Source of the DNA: Saccharofermentans sp.
GTDB taxonomy: Bacteria > Bacillota > Clostridia > Saccharofermentanales > Saccharofermentanaceae
DNA: 64,000 nucleotides
Assembly (NCBI GenBank): GCA_024403855.1
Contig: JAKSRC010000001.1
Location: 62,001-126,000 of the forward strand
Direction: 5' to 3'
The position numbers were made by a program, and so were the translations under genes. The first letter of the stretch is position 1; every line of letters starts with the position of its first letter. The notes beneath the pieces are model-generated. The model ran no database searches, was not told where the DNA came from, and saw only the letters and a list, made by a program, of their open reading frames with translations. Below, piece after piece: positions 18,035 through 26,374 of the stretch.

Positions 18035-18757
18035 TTACACACGTTTCTCAATTTCAGCAAGTTTGCCAGATACTACTGCAAGATCTTCAGGAGTATCGAT
18101 TTCTGTACAAAGTCTGTCTTTTACATCAAATGCTTTGATATTACATGCACCACCAAGCTCATTTAATGCATTCTCGGCATAGACCTTGCGGTTATAATTC
18201 TCACAGAATTCAGAAATCTTGTTGAGCCAGATAGTCCAGTCAGCTCTATTTAGTTTATAGAGAGCCTGAGCTTCCATCGCTTCATCAAAGAATTCAATGC
18301 CAACTTTCTGAACATATCCATCCTTAATTACGGCTTTAAAATCCTTTTGTGGCAAAGGTATTGTAGAAGAAACCTTCATCGCACTTTCAGGGCAAGAAAG
18401 CATGTCTTCCAATACTGATTTCTCGAAAACAAGATCTCCGTGCATAAGAACGATATCATCATCCAAATAATCCTTCGCACAATAGATGCTGTAAATGTAA
18501 TTAGTCTCAGCATATAAAGGGTTCGGAACAAAATTAATATTAATTGGAAGATTCAACTCCTTGCAGTAATTAACAAGAACAGAATCAAAATATCCAGTTG
18601 TCATTACAACTTCAGTTATCCCACAATCACAAAGAAGATTTAACTGTCTGGAAAGTATAGTCTCTGTGGATGAAATCTCAGTCATACACTTCGGATGTTC
18701 AGATGTAAGAGCGCCCATTCTGTGACCAAGACCAGAATTTAAAATCAATGCTTTCAT
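18035..18757 (-). CDS. LicC/PntC-like CTP:phosphocholine or phosphonate cytidylyltransferase
   Basis: 240 residues of the sugar-nucleotidyltransferase fold: ALILNSGLGHRMG (3-15), the KCMTEI segment, VPNPLYAETNYIYS and HGDLVFE near the middle, and EIDTPEDL at the end. These match LicC and the PntC group, which make CDP-choline or CMP-2-aminoethylphosphonate. PntC is often fused to an aminotransferase (AepZ); here it is a lone domain, which fits a hydroxyethylphosphonate substrate. First gene of the glycan operon, 31 bp after the -10 box. Confidence 0.8.
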   Translation of the reverse strand: MKALILNSGLGHRMGALTSEHPKCMTEISSTETILSRQLNLLCDCGITEVVMTTGYFDSVLVNYCKELNLPININFVPNPLYAETNYIYSIYCAKDYLDDDIVLMHGDLVFEKSVLEDMLSCPESAMKVSSTIPLPQKDFKAVIKDGYVQKVGIEFFDEAMEAQALYKLNRADWTIWLNKISEFCENYNRKVYAENALNELGGACNIKAFDVKDRLCTEIDTPEDLAVVSGKLAEIEKRV

Positions 18758-18787
18758 AGTAATTCCTTAATGAATAAATATCGGTAA

Positions 18788-18817
18788 ATTATACATTTCA
18801 TAGACTAAAAAGTCCAA
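18788..18817 (-). promoter_or_regulatory. Promoter of the ten-gene glycan operon
   Basis: On the minus strand TTGGAC (18812-18817), 18-bp spacer, TATAAT (18788-18793). GACTaaaaAGTC (18802-18813) is a small inverted repeat lying in the spacer and touching the -35 box, so it could be an operator. No other good promoter was seen within the operon. Confidence 0.75.
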
Positions 18818-18879
18818 AAATCAGCTACGCACGAGATTTGAGAAATCGCTCCATAAGAAAAGAACGTTACATTCATTTG

Positions 18880-18888
18880 TGTTATGAT
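18880..18888 (+). promoter_or_regulatory. Extended -10 promoter of the dipeptidase gene
   Basis: TGT-TATGAT is an extended -10 element 31 bp before the ATG at 18920. The -35 position is poor, as is common with extended -10 promoters. Confidence 0.5.
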
Positions 18889-18919
18889 TCTTTCGAAAAA
18901 GAATATCAGGAGGCTTTAA

Positions 18920-20236
18920 ATGTCCAATTCCTCATTATCACAAGAAGAATATAGTTTCCTTGAACAACTAATTGCAATTAAAAGCACAGGTTCAGATGCC
19001 ATTGTTGATGATACTTACGGCTCTCTCCCCTATGGTTTTATGCCGTTTTCCGCTTTGAAGTTCTTCCTGGATTATGCTGAAAAGTCAGGCATGCGCACAG
19101 GAACAATCGAAAACCGTGTTGGCTGGTGTGAAATAGGCCCAGAAAACGCTGATTTAATCGGAATTGTCTGCCACCTTGACGTCGTTCCTGAAGGAGATGG
19201 ATGGAACACTCCGGCTTTTGAACTGACATTAAAAGACGGAATACTTTACGGCAGAGGCATTGTCGATGACAAGGGTCCTGCTGCAGCAAGCTTCATCGCT
19301 ATGAAAAGACTTCTTGAAAGTGGATATGTTCTGAACAAAAGAGTACGTCTCATTCTTGGAACCGATGAGGAAAGATCATGCTCCTGCGTTGAAACATACG
19401 CCGAAAAGGGTGAGATTCCTTCATTCTCAATAACACCTGACGGAGAATTCCCTGTAATCTACGCCGAAAAAGGCATCATGAACATCAGAATATTTGCAAA
19501 CACCCCTTCTATAGTTGAAGCTTGTGGTGGTTCTGCTGCAAATATGGTCCCTGCAAATGCATACTGCAAGATTAATAACAAGGAATATACTGCAACAGGC
19601 AAAACGGCACATGCATCCAAACCTGATCTTGGCGTAAATGCTATTTACGAGATGATTAAGAAGCTTGATAGCGAAGGTGTCGACTACTCTTCTTCACCAC
19701 TTCTGACTTTTATCTCAAAAGAACTGGTCGATGTTCCCTCTGAAAAGTACACAGGATGCTCAATCTCAGATGAATCCGGAAGTGTTACTGGTAATCCTTC
19801 TATCCTTAAGTGCAATAGCGAAAGCGAATCCTTGATAATTGATATTCGTTACCCTGTTACATACGATATGGATAAGATTACTTCGTTTATGTCAGCAACT
19901 GCCGCAAAATACGGTCTTTCTGCCGAGATTACGAACCAAATGGATCCTTTGTACAAGCCCAAGGATCTACCGGAAATTGCACTTCTAACAAACATCTGGA
20001 AAGAAAACATGCCTTCGTACAAAGACTTTAAACCAGAATACCTGAATTCATTTACTGAACCTATAGCCATCGGTGGAGGCACATATGCTCGTCATATGCC
20101 AAATACAATAGCATTTGGAATTCAGACACCCTGGATGGAAGATCAGTGTCATCAGGCAAATGAATTCAGATCACTTAGTGATTTTGAAACGGATATAAAG
20201 GTTATCACCGAAGCAATTAAAGCACTTACTGAATAA
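18920..20236 (+). CDS. M20 family metallo-dipeptidase (PepV/Sapep-like)
   Basis: 438 residues. Zinc-site motifs are in order: CHLDVVPEG (first His and its Asp), GRGIVDDKG (bridging Asp), GTDEER (catalytic Glu and Glu ligand), TPDGEFP (ligand Asp), and a C-terminal CHQANE (last His). GGGTYARHMPN is typical of the PepV/Sapep dipeptidase branch. It should cleave dipeptides in the cytoplasm to recycle amino acids. AGGAGG lies 6 nt upstream of the ATG. Single-gene unit with its own terminator. Confidence 0.9.
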   Translation: MSNSSLSQEEYSFLEQLIAIKSTGSDAIVDDTYGSLPYGFMPFSALKFFLDYAEKSGMRTGTIENRVGWCEIGPENADLIGIVCHLDVVPEGDGWNTPAFELTLKDGILYGRGIVDDKGPAAASFIAMKRLLESGYVLNKRVRLILGTDEERSCSCVETYAEKGEIPSFSITPDGEFPVIYAEKGIMNIRIFANTPSIVEACGGSAANMVPANAYCKINNKEYTATGKTAHASKPDLGVNAIYEMIKKLDSEGVDYSSSPLLTFISKELVDVPSEKYTGCSISDESGSVTGNPSILKCNSESESLIIDIRYPVTYDMDKITSFMSATAAKYGLSAEITNQMDPLYKPKDLPEIALLTNIWKENMPSYKDFKPEYLNSFTEPIAIGGGTYARHMPNTIAFGIQTPWMEDQCHQANEFRSLSDFETDIKVITEAIKALTE

Positions 20237-20257
20237 ATCAAAGCAATATTAAACAAA

Positions 20258-20283
20258 AAAGCTGCTTCATATGAAGCAGCTTT
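20258..20283. terminator. Bidirectional terminator between convergent genes
   Basis: A perfect 13-bp palindrome, AAAGCTGCTTCAT/ATGAAGCAGCTTT, with A-rich and T-rich flanks. It can end both the dipeptidase gene and the NlpC/P60 gene on the opposite strand. Confidence 0.85.
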
Positions 20284-20290
20284 AATTCTT

Positions 20291-21616
20291 TTATCGTACT
20301 CGCCTGATATGTGCGATATTCTTTGCTGACGCAAGACTATCTTCAACTACACCGTAGGCTGCACCCTTTGCGTGGACATATTTGCCACCGCCGACATAAA
20401 GTGCTGAGTGCTCCATTGTGCCATCGCCATTACGGTCAAAACAGATAATATCACCACACTGAATATCCTCTAGTGCTACCTCTTTACCCTTCTTTGACTG
20501 GCTGGTAGCACCATGAGGTAAAGAAATTCCGTAGTAATTCTTATAGCAGTACATTACGAAACCGGAACAGTCAAAACCTGTCGTAGGAGATGAACCTCCA
20601 TAAACGTACTTACAACCTATAAAACTTCTAACATATTTAGCAAAGTCACCAGACTTATCACCGACCTTGGAACCGCTGGAACTGCTACCAGAGCTACTGC
20701 TGCTACTTGAAGAAGGTGCCTTTGTAGGAGTTGCCTTAGGTGAAGATTCCGTTGTAAGACTTGCCTTTACATAGTATCCGGAGCTTGACTTATACCATCC
20801 GTTATCAGTAGATGCTACAACAGTAATCTTAGCGCCTGTTGAAAGAGTTGAAAGCAACGAATAAGAAATACCCGGACCTGATCTGGTATTAAGAGAACAT
20901 GTAGCATAAACAGTCTTGCTTACCTTTGTCTCCTTGACACCATTAACTGTAGTAGTTGATGATGAAGATGATGAAGCAGGCTTTTTAGTAGGAGTGGGCT
21001 TCTTAGTAGGCTTCGGCTTAGGCGTATTTGTAGGCTTTGGTGTATTTGTAGGAGTCGGTACCGGAGTAATAACGGTAGCGGAAAGACTCTCATTCTTTAC
21101 ATAACCCTGTGTGCCGTCAGAAAGCTTAACCAAAGACCATTCTTTGTTATAGGAAACTCTGATGAGGGAATCGCCAATCTTAAGATTGATTTCTCCATCA
21201 TCATTAGCATTTGTACTATTTGCAGCGGTAGAAACAATTGTAGTATCAGCTTTATTAGGAGATACGAGCGAAACATTATCCTTAAGCCAATATGTAGCAC
21301 CATCATACTTAACCGGATCTTCCGGATTGTTACCATAATCGACAGTTACATCAGCAAAAGATGTAGTTGCAACAAAAGTATAGTCATTAATACTTACGTT
21401 AGGATTACCAAGACTTACTGTGACAGCACCAGTCTCATAAATCTCGTTATCATCCATAAACTGTCTGGTAAAGAAATCAACAGAACCCGGACCGAAAATA
21501 GACGGACTCTGAAGTTCAATCTCGCTCTTTGAACCGCACTCATAAATGCATAATGAACTAATTGCAATTACTGCCGCGATTGCTGCTGATGTGATGTTAA
21601 TCAGTCTATAATTCAA
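20291..21616 (-). CDS. Secreted SH3b-NlpC/P60 peptidoglycan hydrolase
   Basis: 441 residues from a TTG at 21616, chosen for the AAAGG 6-7 nt upstream. An N-terminal hydrophobic segment acts as signal or anchor. A first SH3-like part (to about 175) is followed by a Thr/Pro/Lys-rich linker of TPKPTNTPKP units. A canonical SH3b domain (YATCSLNTRSGPGISYSLL) and a Ser-rich linker come next. The C-terminal NlpC/P60 domain has catalytic GFDCSGF and HSALYVG with a further His in KYVHA. It probably cuts D-Glu-diamino-acid peptides in the wall. All three catalytic residues are present. Confidence 0.9.
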   Translation of the reverse strand: MNYRLINITSAAIAAVIAISSLCIYECGSKSEIELQSPSIFGPGSVDFFTRQFMDDNEIYETGAVTVSLGNPNVSINDYTFVATTSFADVTVDYGNNPEDPVKYDGATYWLKDNVSLVSPNKADTTIVSTAANSTNANDDGEINLKIGDSLIRVSYNKEWSLVKLSDGTQGYVKNESLSATVITPVPTPTNTPKPTNTPKPKPTKKPTPTKKPASSSSSSTTTVNGVKETKVSKTVYATCSLNTRSGPGISYSLLSTLSTGAKITVVASTDNGWYKSSSGYYVKASLTTESSPKATPTKAPSSSSSSSSGSSSSGSKVGDKSGDFAKYVRSFIGCKYVYGGSSPTTGFDCSGFVMYCYKNYYGISLPHGATSQSKKGKEVALEDIQCGDIICFDRNGDGTMEHSALYVGGGKYVHAKGAAYGVVEDSLASAKNIAHIRRVR

Positions 21617-21807
21617 AATATTACCTTTACCTTCCAATTTATCTGCGTTAATAAAAGCAAGCCTTTTACGACTAATGATGTAATTCTAACATTTAATCAC
21701 TTCATATTTCTTTAAATATTAAGCAAAATTCGGGCAAATGTACTAAAAAGTAACCGTTTTGTAACATAAATGCACAATTAATGGAATTGAAAAAGAGTAA
21801 TAAACTA

Positions 21808-21844
21808 AAAAATCCTTCTTTGAGACAATCTCAAAAAAGGATTT
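21808..21844 (-). terminator. Terminator of the tRNA operon
   Basis: On the minus strand AAATCCTT pairs with AAGGATTT and an inner TTGAGA pairs with TCTCAA, followed by a T-run. Confidence 0.85.
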
Positions 21845-21854
21845 GATTATATTT

Positions 21855-21930
21855 TGGTGGCTCACTGGAGGTTCGAACTCCAGACCCCTTGATTAAAAGT
21901 CAAGTGCTCTACCGGCTGAGCTAGTGAACC
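21855..21930 (-). tRNA. tRNA-Lys (anticodon TTT)
   Basis: Seven-base acceptor GGTTCAC/GTGAGCC, D arm AGCTCAGCCGGTAGAGC, anticodon loop CTTTTAA giving TTT, T arm GGAGTTCGAACTCC-type with TTCGA, and an encoded CCA. Third and last tRNA of a three-gene operon. Confidence 0.95.
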
Positions 21931-21933
21931 ATA

Positions 21934-22007
21934 TGGCTGGGGTGGCAGGATTTGAACCTACGATGCGGGAGTCAAAGACCCGTGCCTTACCCCTTGGCTA
22001 CACCCCA
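21934..22007 (-). tRNA. tRNA-Gln (anticodon TTG)
   Basis: Starts TGGGGTG and ends CACCCCA-GCCA, with the anticodon loop CTTTGAC giving TTG. The anticodon stem closes with a T-T mismatch. CCA is encoded. The TGGGGTG start (T1-A72 pair) is typical of glutamine tRNAs. Confidence 0.93.
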
Positions 22008-22024
22008 GTATGAGAGGCAAAAGT

Positions 22025-22102
22025 TGGGGTGGGATATGGGATTCGAACCCATGATATCTAGTGCCACAAACTAGCGCTCTAACCAACTGAACTAATCCCA
22101 CC
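22025..22102 (-). tRNA. tRNA-His (anticodon GTG)
   Basis: Acceptor GTGGGAT/ATCCCAC with an extra G at position -1 facing C73, the hallmark of tRNA-His. Anticodon loop TTGTGGC gives GTG; CCA is encoded. First gene of the tRNA operon. Confidence 0.95.
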
Positions 22103-22122
22103 ATGTCAGCCAATGCGTAAAA

Positions 22123-22151
22123 AGTATAATGTTACTTGTCGTTTAAGTCAA
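22123..22151 (-). promoter_or_regulatory. Promoter of the tRNA-His/Gln/Lys operon
   Basis: On the minus strand TTGACT (22146-22151), 17-bp spacer, TATACT (22123-22128). A near-consensus stable-RNA promoter 20 bp before tRNA-His. Confidence 0.8.
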
Positions 22152-22159
22152 GCAATTTA

Positions 22160-22189
22160 TTGCACCAATAAGCCAACTTGTACTATAAT
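22160..22189 (+). promoter_or_regulatory. Promoter of argJ
   Basis: TTGCAC (22160-22165), 18-bp spacer, TATAAT (22184-22189), 33 bp before the argJ ATG. I see no obvious ARG-box palindrome overlapping it. Confidence 0.75.
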
Positions 22190-22222
22190 GCGACAGATAT
22201 ATTAATAAAGAGGTAAAAATTT

Positions 22223-23476
22223 ATGGAAGAAGAACTTACCAGATCATATATTACAATGCCAAAAGGCTTCAAAGCTAATGGTGTTTCCGCGGGCATGAAG
22301 TGCCATGATCTTGCAAATATCAACAAAGACGATCCGAAGTCATCTTACCTTGATGTAGGAATGGTTATGTCTGATACACTTTGCAACGTCGCAGGTGTCT
22401 ACACTTCTAACCTTGTAAAGGGCCATTCACTTGTAAGATCTATCGATATTATTGAGAACATTGGTAAAGCAAGAGGCATCATTGTTAACAGTAAAGTCGC
22501 TAATGCAGGCGTAGGAGCAATCGGTATTGAAGATGCAACTAAAGTTGCTAGCTGTGCATCTTCTCTTCTTGGCTGCGATGCAAAAGAAATTTTGACAGCA
22601 TCAACTGGTGTTATCGGTTCAAGACTTCCTCTCGATAAGATCACCGGTGTAATCCCTTCACTCGTTGAAGGTCTTTCTGAATCAGAAGAATCCGCTCACA
22701 ATGCAGAATATGCAATGATGACTACTGATACAGTTCCCAAGGAAGTATCTGCTCAGATCGAACTTTCAAGCGGTAAGACAGTTACTATCTCAGGTATGGC
22801 AAAAGGTTCCGGCATGATTCATCCTAACCTCGCTACCATGATCTGCGTTTTTACAACAGATGTTGGTGTTGAATCTGCAAGCCTTAAGAAGATGCTTCAG
22901 AAGGCAGTAAAATACACTTTCAACAGAGTTTCAGTAGATGGTGATACATCCGTCTGTGATATGGTTGTAGTCCTCGCAAATGGCGCTTCTGGCGTTTGCG
23001 TTGAAGAAGGTACTGAAGACTACCAGCTTATCGAAGAAGCGCTCTGCAAGCTCGCTGAGGACATTGCAAGAATGCTTGCTGCAGATGGCGAAGGTGCAAC
23101 CAAGTTCGTTGAGATCGAAGTTCGTGGCGCTAAGGATGAGAAGGATGCAAAACTTATCGTTACATCCGTTGCAAGATCTCCTCTTTGCAAGACAGCATTC
23201 TTCGGTGAAGATGCTAACATCGGACGTATCCTTACGGCAGTTGGCTATTCCGGAGCTTCTTTTGATCCGGAGAAAGTCGATATCAGACTTTCAGGTCTTC
23301 TTATGTATAAAGATGGAGCTGCTGTAGCATTTGACGAAGAGGAAGCATCAAGACTTTTAGCTTGCCACGATATCAAAGTAGATATTACTCTCTATGAAGG
23401 TGATGCTTACGACAGAATGTTCACATGCGACTTCTCTTACGATTATGTAAAGATTAACGGAAGCTACAGATCATAA
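22223..23476 (+). CDS. argJ: Bifunctional ornithine acetyltransferase / N-acetylglutamate synthase
   Basis: 417 residues, normal length. ArgJ moves the acetyl group of N-acetylornithine to glutamate and so runs the acetyl cycle of arginine synthesis. The precursor cuts itself before the nucleophilic Thr in the PNLATM motif (Thr205), preceded by KGSGMIH. The C-terminal half has the NIGRI and SGAS segments of the family. GAGG lies 9 nt before the ATG. It stands alone: no argB, argC, argD or argF is in the window, so the other pathway genes must be elsewhere. Confidence 0.95.
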   Translation: MEEELTRSYITMPKGFKANGVSAGMKCHDLANINKDDPKSSYLDVGMVMSDTLCNVAGVYTSNLVKGHSLVRSIDIIENIGKARGIIVNSKVANAGVGAIGIEDATKVASCASSLLGCDAKEILTASTGVIGSRLPLDKITGVIPSLVEGLSESEESAHNAEYAMMTTDTVPKEVSAQIELSSGKTVTISGMAKGSGMIHPNLATMICVFTTDVGVESASLKKMLQKAVKYTFNRVSVDGDTSVCDMVVVLANGASGVCVEEGTEDYQLIEEALCKLAEDIARMLAADGEGATKFVEIEVRGAKDEKDAKLIVTSVARSPLCKTAFFGEDANIGRILTAVGYSGASFDPEKVDIRLSGLLMYKDGAAVAFDEEEASRLLACHDIKVDITLYEGDAYDRMFTCDFSYDYVKINGSYRS

Positions 23477-23506
23477 TCTGATTACAAGAACATATATAAG
23501 AAGGGG

Positions 23507-23542
23507 CTGTGAAATAACCTAACTAACAAGTAGGTTTCACAG
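23507..23542 (+). terminator. Terminator of argJ
   Basis: CTGTGA...AACCTA pairs with TAGGTT-TCACAG, then T-rich TTCTTTTTT. Confidence 0.85.
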
Positions 23543-23819
23543 TTCTTTTTTGTTGTGTCTGCTTTTGCGCTACCACTCCCGATACGGAATATTCACGAAA
23601 AACGCTGATTTCGTGAATAAATCGTACACTTTGGGTTGATTTTCACGCTACGTTCACGAAAATCGCAATTTTCGTGAATCCTACGTGAATGTGGAAAAGC
23701 AAGTGCAAAGAGAATTGCGATTGACAATTTCTTATCCAGATCGCTCGAAAATAAAGATTATGGATAATTGCACCTCTTCACTCTCACCACCAGCTCCCCA
23801 CGCGCACAAAAAAGAGGCC
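23543..23819. other. Non-coding region with nested TTCACG palindromes
   Basis: Between convergent argJ and tig. One 10-bp inverted repeat (23591-23600 with 23609-23618) is followed by an 11-bp one (23653-23663 with 23668-23678). The second is itself enclosed by TTCACG/CGTGAA arms (23642-23647, 23684-23689). AATCGCAATT (23661-23670) also reappears inverted at 23713-23722. No open reading frame of note. The repeated word TTCACGAAA and its complement suggest protein-binding sites or a folded transcript. Confidence 0.55.
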
Positions 23820-23842
23820 ATGAAAAACATATAGTTTTTCAT
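23820..23842. terminator. Second terminator-like hairpin downstream of argJ
   Basis: ATGAAAAAC/GTTTTTCAT stem with 5-nt loop, T-runs following on both strands, so it may act in either direction. Confidence 0.65.
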
Positions 23843-23875
23843 AGCCCCATTTTTATGCAATAGCAAAGTAAAAAA

Positions 23876-23900
23876 AGAGGCTGCCATAATGACAGCCTCT
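23876..23900 (-). terminator. Terminator of tig
   Basis: On the minus strand AGAGGCTG pairs with CAGCCTCT, followed by seven T residues, 24 bp after the tig stop. Confidence 0.9.
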
Positions 23901-23923
23901 GGGAATTCATTGTAGTAGAAATA

Positions 23924-25246
23924 TTACTCTTCTGTCTTAGCTTCTTCAGCCTCAGCTGCCTTAGGCTCAACCTTAACAGCCTTGGATGCAAGATACTCAA
24001 CTGTCTTTCTTGCACGGATGGAATCCTTAATGAAAGCAGAATCCTCACCGATAGACTTCTTAACCTCTTCGAGGTCAATTGAGTAAGACTTAGCAATCTG
24101 AGAAAGCTCTTCATTGTAATCTTCCTCTGTAACTTCAGGATTGATAGCCTCAGTAATCTTCTCGATAACGAGTGAAGACTTAACTCTTACTCTAGCCATA
24201 GGCTCAAGAGACTTCTTGAACTCATCCATGCTCTGGCCAACATACTGGAGATACATCTCAAGAGCGATACCCTGGTTAGACATACGAGCTGCCTGATCGT
24301 CAGCCATCTGCTCAACTTCGCTCTGAACCATTGAATCAGGGATATCAATCTGGCAATTGTCGCATACGGCACGAACTGTCTCGTTCTCGAATGCTGCCTT
24401 GTTATCCTTGTCAGCTCTCTCCTGCTGCTTAGCTTTTACGTCAGCCTTGAGCTCAGCGAGTGTATCGAACTCAGATACATCCTTAGCGAACTCATCATCC
24501 AACTCAGGAACGATCTCAGCCTTAATAGCATTAATCTTTACGTTGAATGTAGCATCTGCGCCCTTCAAATCTTCTGCATGATATTCTTCAGGGAACTTAA
24601 CTTCGATTGTGAACTCTTCACCGAGGTTGTGGCCTGCTACCTGCTCTTCGAAGCCAGGAATGAAAGACTTAGAACCAAGCTTTAAGTTGTAGTTCTCACC
24701 CTTGCCACCTTCAAATGCAACGCCATCCTTGAAACCTTCGTAATCGATTGTAACTGTGTCGCCTTCAGCAGCAGCACGATCAGTAACTTCTTCCAAAGAA
24801 GCATTTCTCTTTCTCATACGCTCGATCTCAGCATCAACATCCTCGTCTGTAACTTCGATGTCCTTGTAAGGAACCTCAACGCCCTCATACTGACCAAGCT
24901 CGAATTCAGGCTTAACATAAACAGAGATTGTATACTTGATGCCATCTTCGTTAAGATCTGTAACATCCATCTCAGGTCTGGAAACAACCTTGAGGTCGTG
25001 CTCCTTGATTGCTTCAGGATACTGAGTATTAGCGATCTCGTTCATAGCGTCCTCATAAAGTACGCCCTCTCCGTAATACTGGCAAACGAGCTGATAAGGA
25101 ACCTTACCCTTACGGAAACCAGGAACCTGGAATCTGCCCTTGTTCTTGTTGTAAGCCTTCTTGAGGGCCTCACTCCATTCTTCCTTGCCAGCCTCAAGGC
25201 TGATAACTACGAGAGAGTGCTCTTTCTTTTCAATTGTGGATGCCAT
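23924..25246 (-). CDS. tig: Trigger factor, ribosome-bound chaperone and peptidyl-prolyl isomerase
   Basis: 440 residues, normal length. The ribosome-binding loop FQVPGFRKGKVP lies near residues 38-49. The FKBP-like domain follows (GDTVTIDYEGFKDG to EFTIEVKFPEEYHAEDL), then the helical C-terminal chaperone domain. The tail is Glu/Ala-rich. It meets nascent chains at the exit tunnel. SD GGAGG lies 7 nt before the ATG. Usual clpP/clpX partners are not next to it; the gene is a single unit with its own promoter and terminator. Confidence 0.97.
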   Translation of the reverse strand: MASTIEKKEHSLVVISLEAGKEEWSEALKKAYNKNKGRFQVPGFRKGKVPYQLVCQYYGEGVLYEDAMNEIANTQYPEAIKEHDLKVVSRPEMDVTDLNEDGIKYTISVYVKPEFELGQYEGVEVPYKDIEVTDEDVDAEIERMRKRNASLEEVTDRAAAEGDTVTIDYEGFKDGVAFEGGKGENYNLKLGSKSFIPGFEEQVAGHNLGEEFTIEVKFPEEYHAEDLKGADATFNVKINAIKAEIVPELDDEFAKDVSEFDTLAELKADVKAKQQERADKDNKAAFENETVRAVCDNCQIDIPDSMVQSEVEQMADDQAARMSNQGIALEMYLQYVGQSMDEFKKSLEPMARVRVKSSLVIEKITEAINPEVTEEDYNEELSQIAKSYSIDLEEVKKSIGEDSAFIKDSIRARKTVEYLASKAVKVEPKAAEAEEAKTEE

Positions 25247-25292
25247 GTTATATCCTCCAAATAATTATTAATTATTTAATAGCCGAGTATGA

Positions 25293-25321
25293 ATTGTATC
25301 ACAGCAAGACGAATAATTGAA
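25293..25321 (-). promoter_or_regulatory. Promoter of tig
   Basis: Minus strand TTCAAT, 17-bp spacer, TACAAT preceded by TG (extended -10). Confidence 0.55.
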
Positions 25322-25416
25322 GTATTTTTTCAATCTTCGAGCGTTATAAACCTCATAATGGCAAACAATAAAGCTATATGAGCCATAGATGCCATTATTC
25401 AGAAGTTAAAAAGAAA

Positions 25417-25442
25417 AAAGCTGTCGCAAATGCAACAGCTTT
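25417..25442 (-). terminator. Terminator of tRNA-Arg
   Basis: Minus strand AAAGCTGT pairs with ACAGCTTT around a GCA/TGC inner stem, then a T-run, 5 bp after the tRNA. Confidence 0.85.
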
Positions 25443-25447
25443 GTAAA

Positions 25448-25524
<77 letters not shown>

Positions 25525-25555
25525 ATATGTGTATCGGTTTCCCAATAGCCTAATA

Positions 25556-25584
25556 ATGATATTACTTGTAACCTTGAATGTCAA
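25556..25584 (-). promoter_or_regulatory. Promoter of tRNA-Arg
   Basis: Minus strand TTGACA (25579-25584), 17-bp spacer, TATCAT (25556-25561), 31 bp before the tRNA. Confidence 0.8.
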
Positions 25585-25630
25585 TGTCGATTTATATAGA
25601 ATACACTTAATATTTTGAATGGTGATTACA

Positions 25631-26374
25631 ATGAATACTTATAATCCTGATTTTCAGCTTGTAAAAGAACTTTCTCTTCCCAATTGTCGTGAACTCGGTG
25701 GTATGCCGTTAGCCGGAGGTAAAACCTTCAAATCCGGCTTATTTCTAAGAGCAAGTTCTCCTCACAGACTTGATAATGAAGGCATTACCAAGCTTAAAGA
25801 ATATGGAATTAAGTCCGTTTTGGATCTTCGTGGAGAACAGGAAATCCTCAAATCCGGTAACCCTTTCATGAATGATCCGGATGTTAATTTCTATAATGTT
25901 CGTCTTTTAAACGGTGATCCAAATGATACAAAAGATGCAACAATGCAGTTTTTAAGAACTCATATTCTTGGCGATTATTACATCATCATCGCAGAAGAGA
26001 TGGGTAATCTTCTTGTCGACATCATGAGAATCCTTCTTAATAGTGACGGTCAGCTTATGTTCCACTGCGCACATGGAAAAGACAGGACTGGTGTAGTTGC
26101 CGCTCTGCTCTATCTTATTTGCGGAGCTTCTAGAGAAAATGTAATTCTTAACTATAAGATGTCCTACCCTTATCTTAAGACATTTATTGATCCGTACATT
26201 GAGAAAATGCCTGATGACTTAAAGCACTCATTAAGATCTGACGAAGAAAACATGGTAAAGTTTTTGGACTATCTCGATGAAAAGTGGGATGGCGATCCTG
26301 CAAAACTTCTGATTGCCAATGGCCTTACTGAAGACGAAATCTCGAGACTCAGAGAAAAGTGTATCGGAGATTAA
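25631..26374 (+). CDS. Tyrosine-protein phosphatase (PTP, MptpB-like branch)
   Basis: 247 residues from the ATG at 25631. An in-frame ATG 12 bp earlier lies before the GGTGAT Shine-Dalgarno, so I prefer the later one. The P-loop HCAHGKDRTG (CX5R) carries catalytic Cys and Arg; the extra Asp in KDR is typical of the MptpB/Y_phosphatase3 branch. NCRELGG and SVLDLRGEQE are the conserved N-terminal blocks. It may act on phosphotyrosine or phosphoinositide-like substrates. Its end overlaps the convergent lipoprotein gene by 4 bp. Confidence 0.88.
   Translation: MNTYNPDFQLVKELSLPNCRELGGMPLAGGKTFKSGLFLRASSPHRLDNEGITKLKEYGIKSVLDLRGEQEILKSGNPFMNDPDVNFYNVRLLNGDPNDTKDATMQFLRTHILGDYYIIIAEEMGNLLVDIMRILLNSDGQLMFHCAHGKDRTGVVAALLYLICGASRENVILNYKMSYPYLKTFIDPYIEKMPDDLKHSLRSDEENMVKFLDYLDEKWDGDPAKLLIANGLTEDEISRLREKCIGD

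Noticed and set aside
23820..23900. Insertion-sequence remnant next to tig
   Set aside because: The hairpins have T-runs in the right places and behave as terminators; no transposase fragment or target-site duplication is visible.
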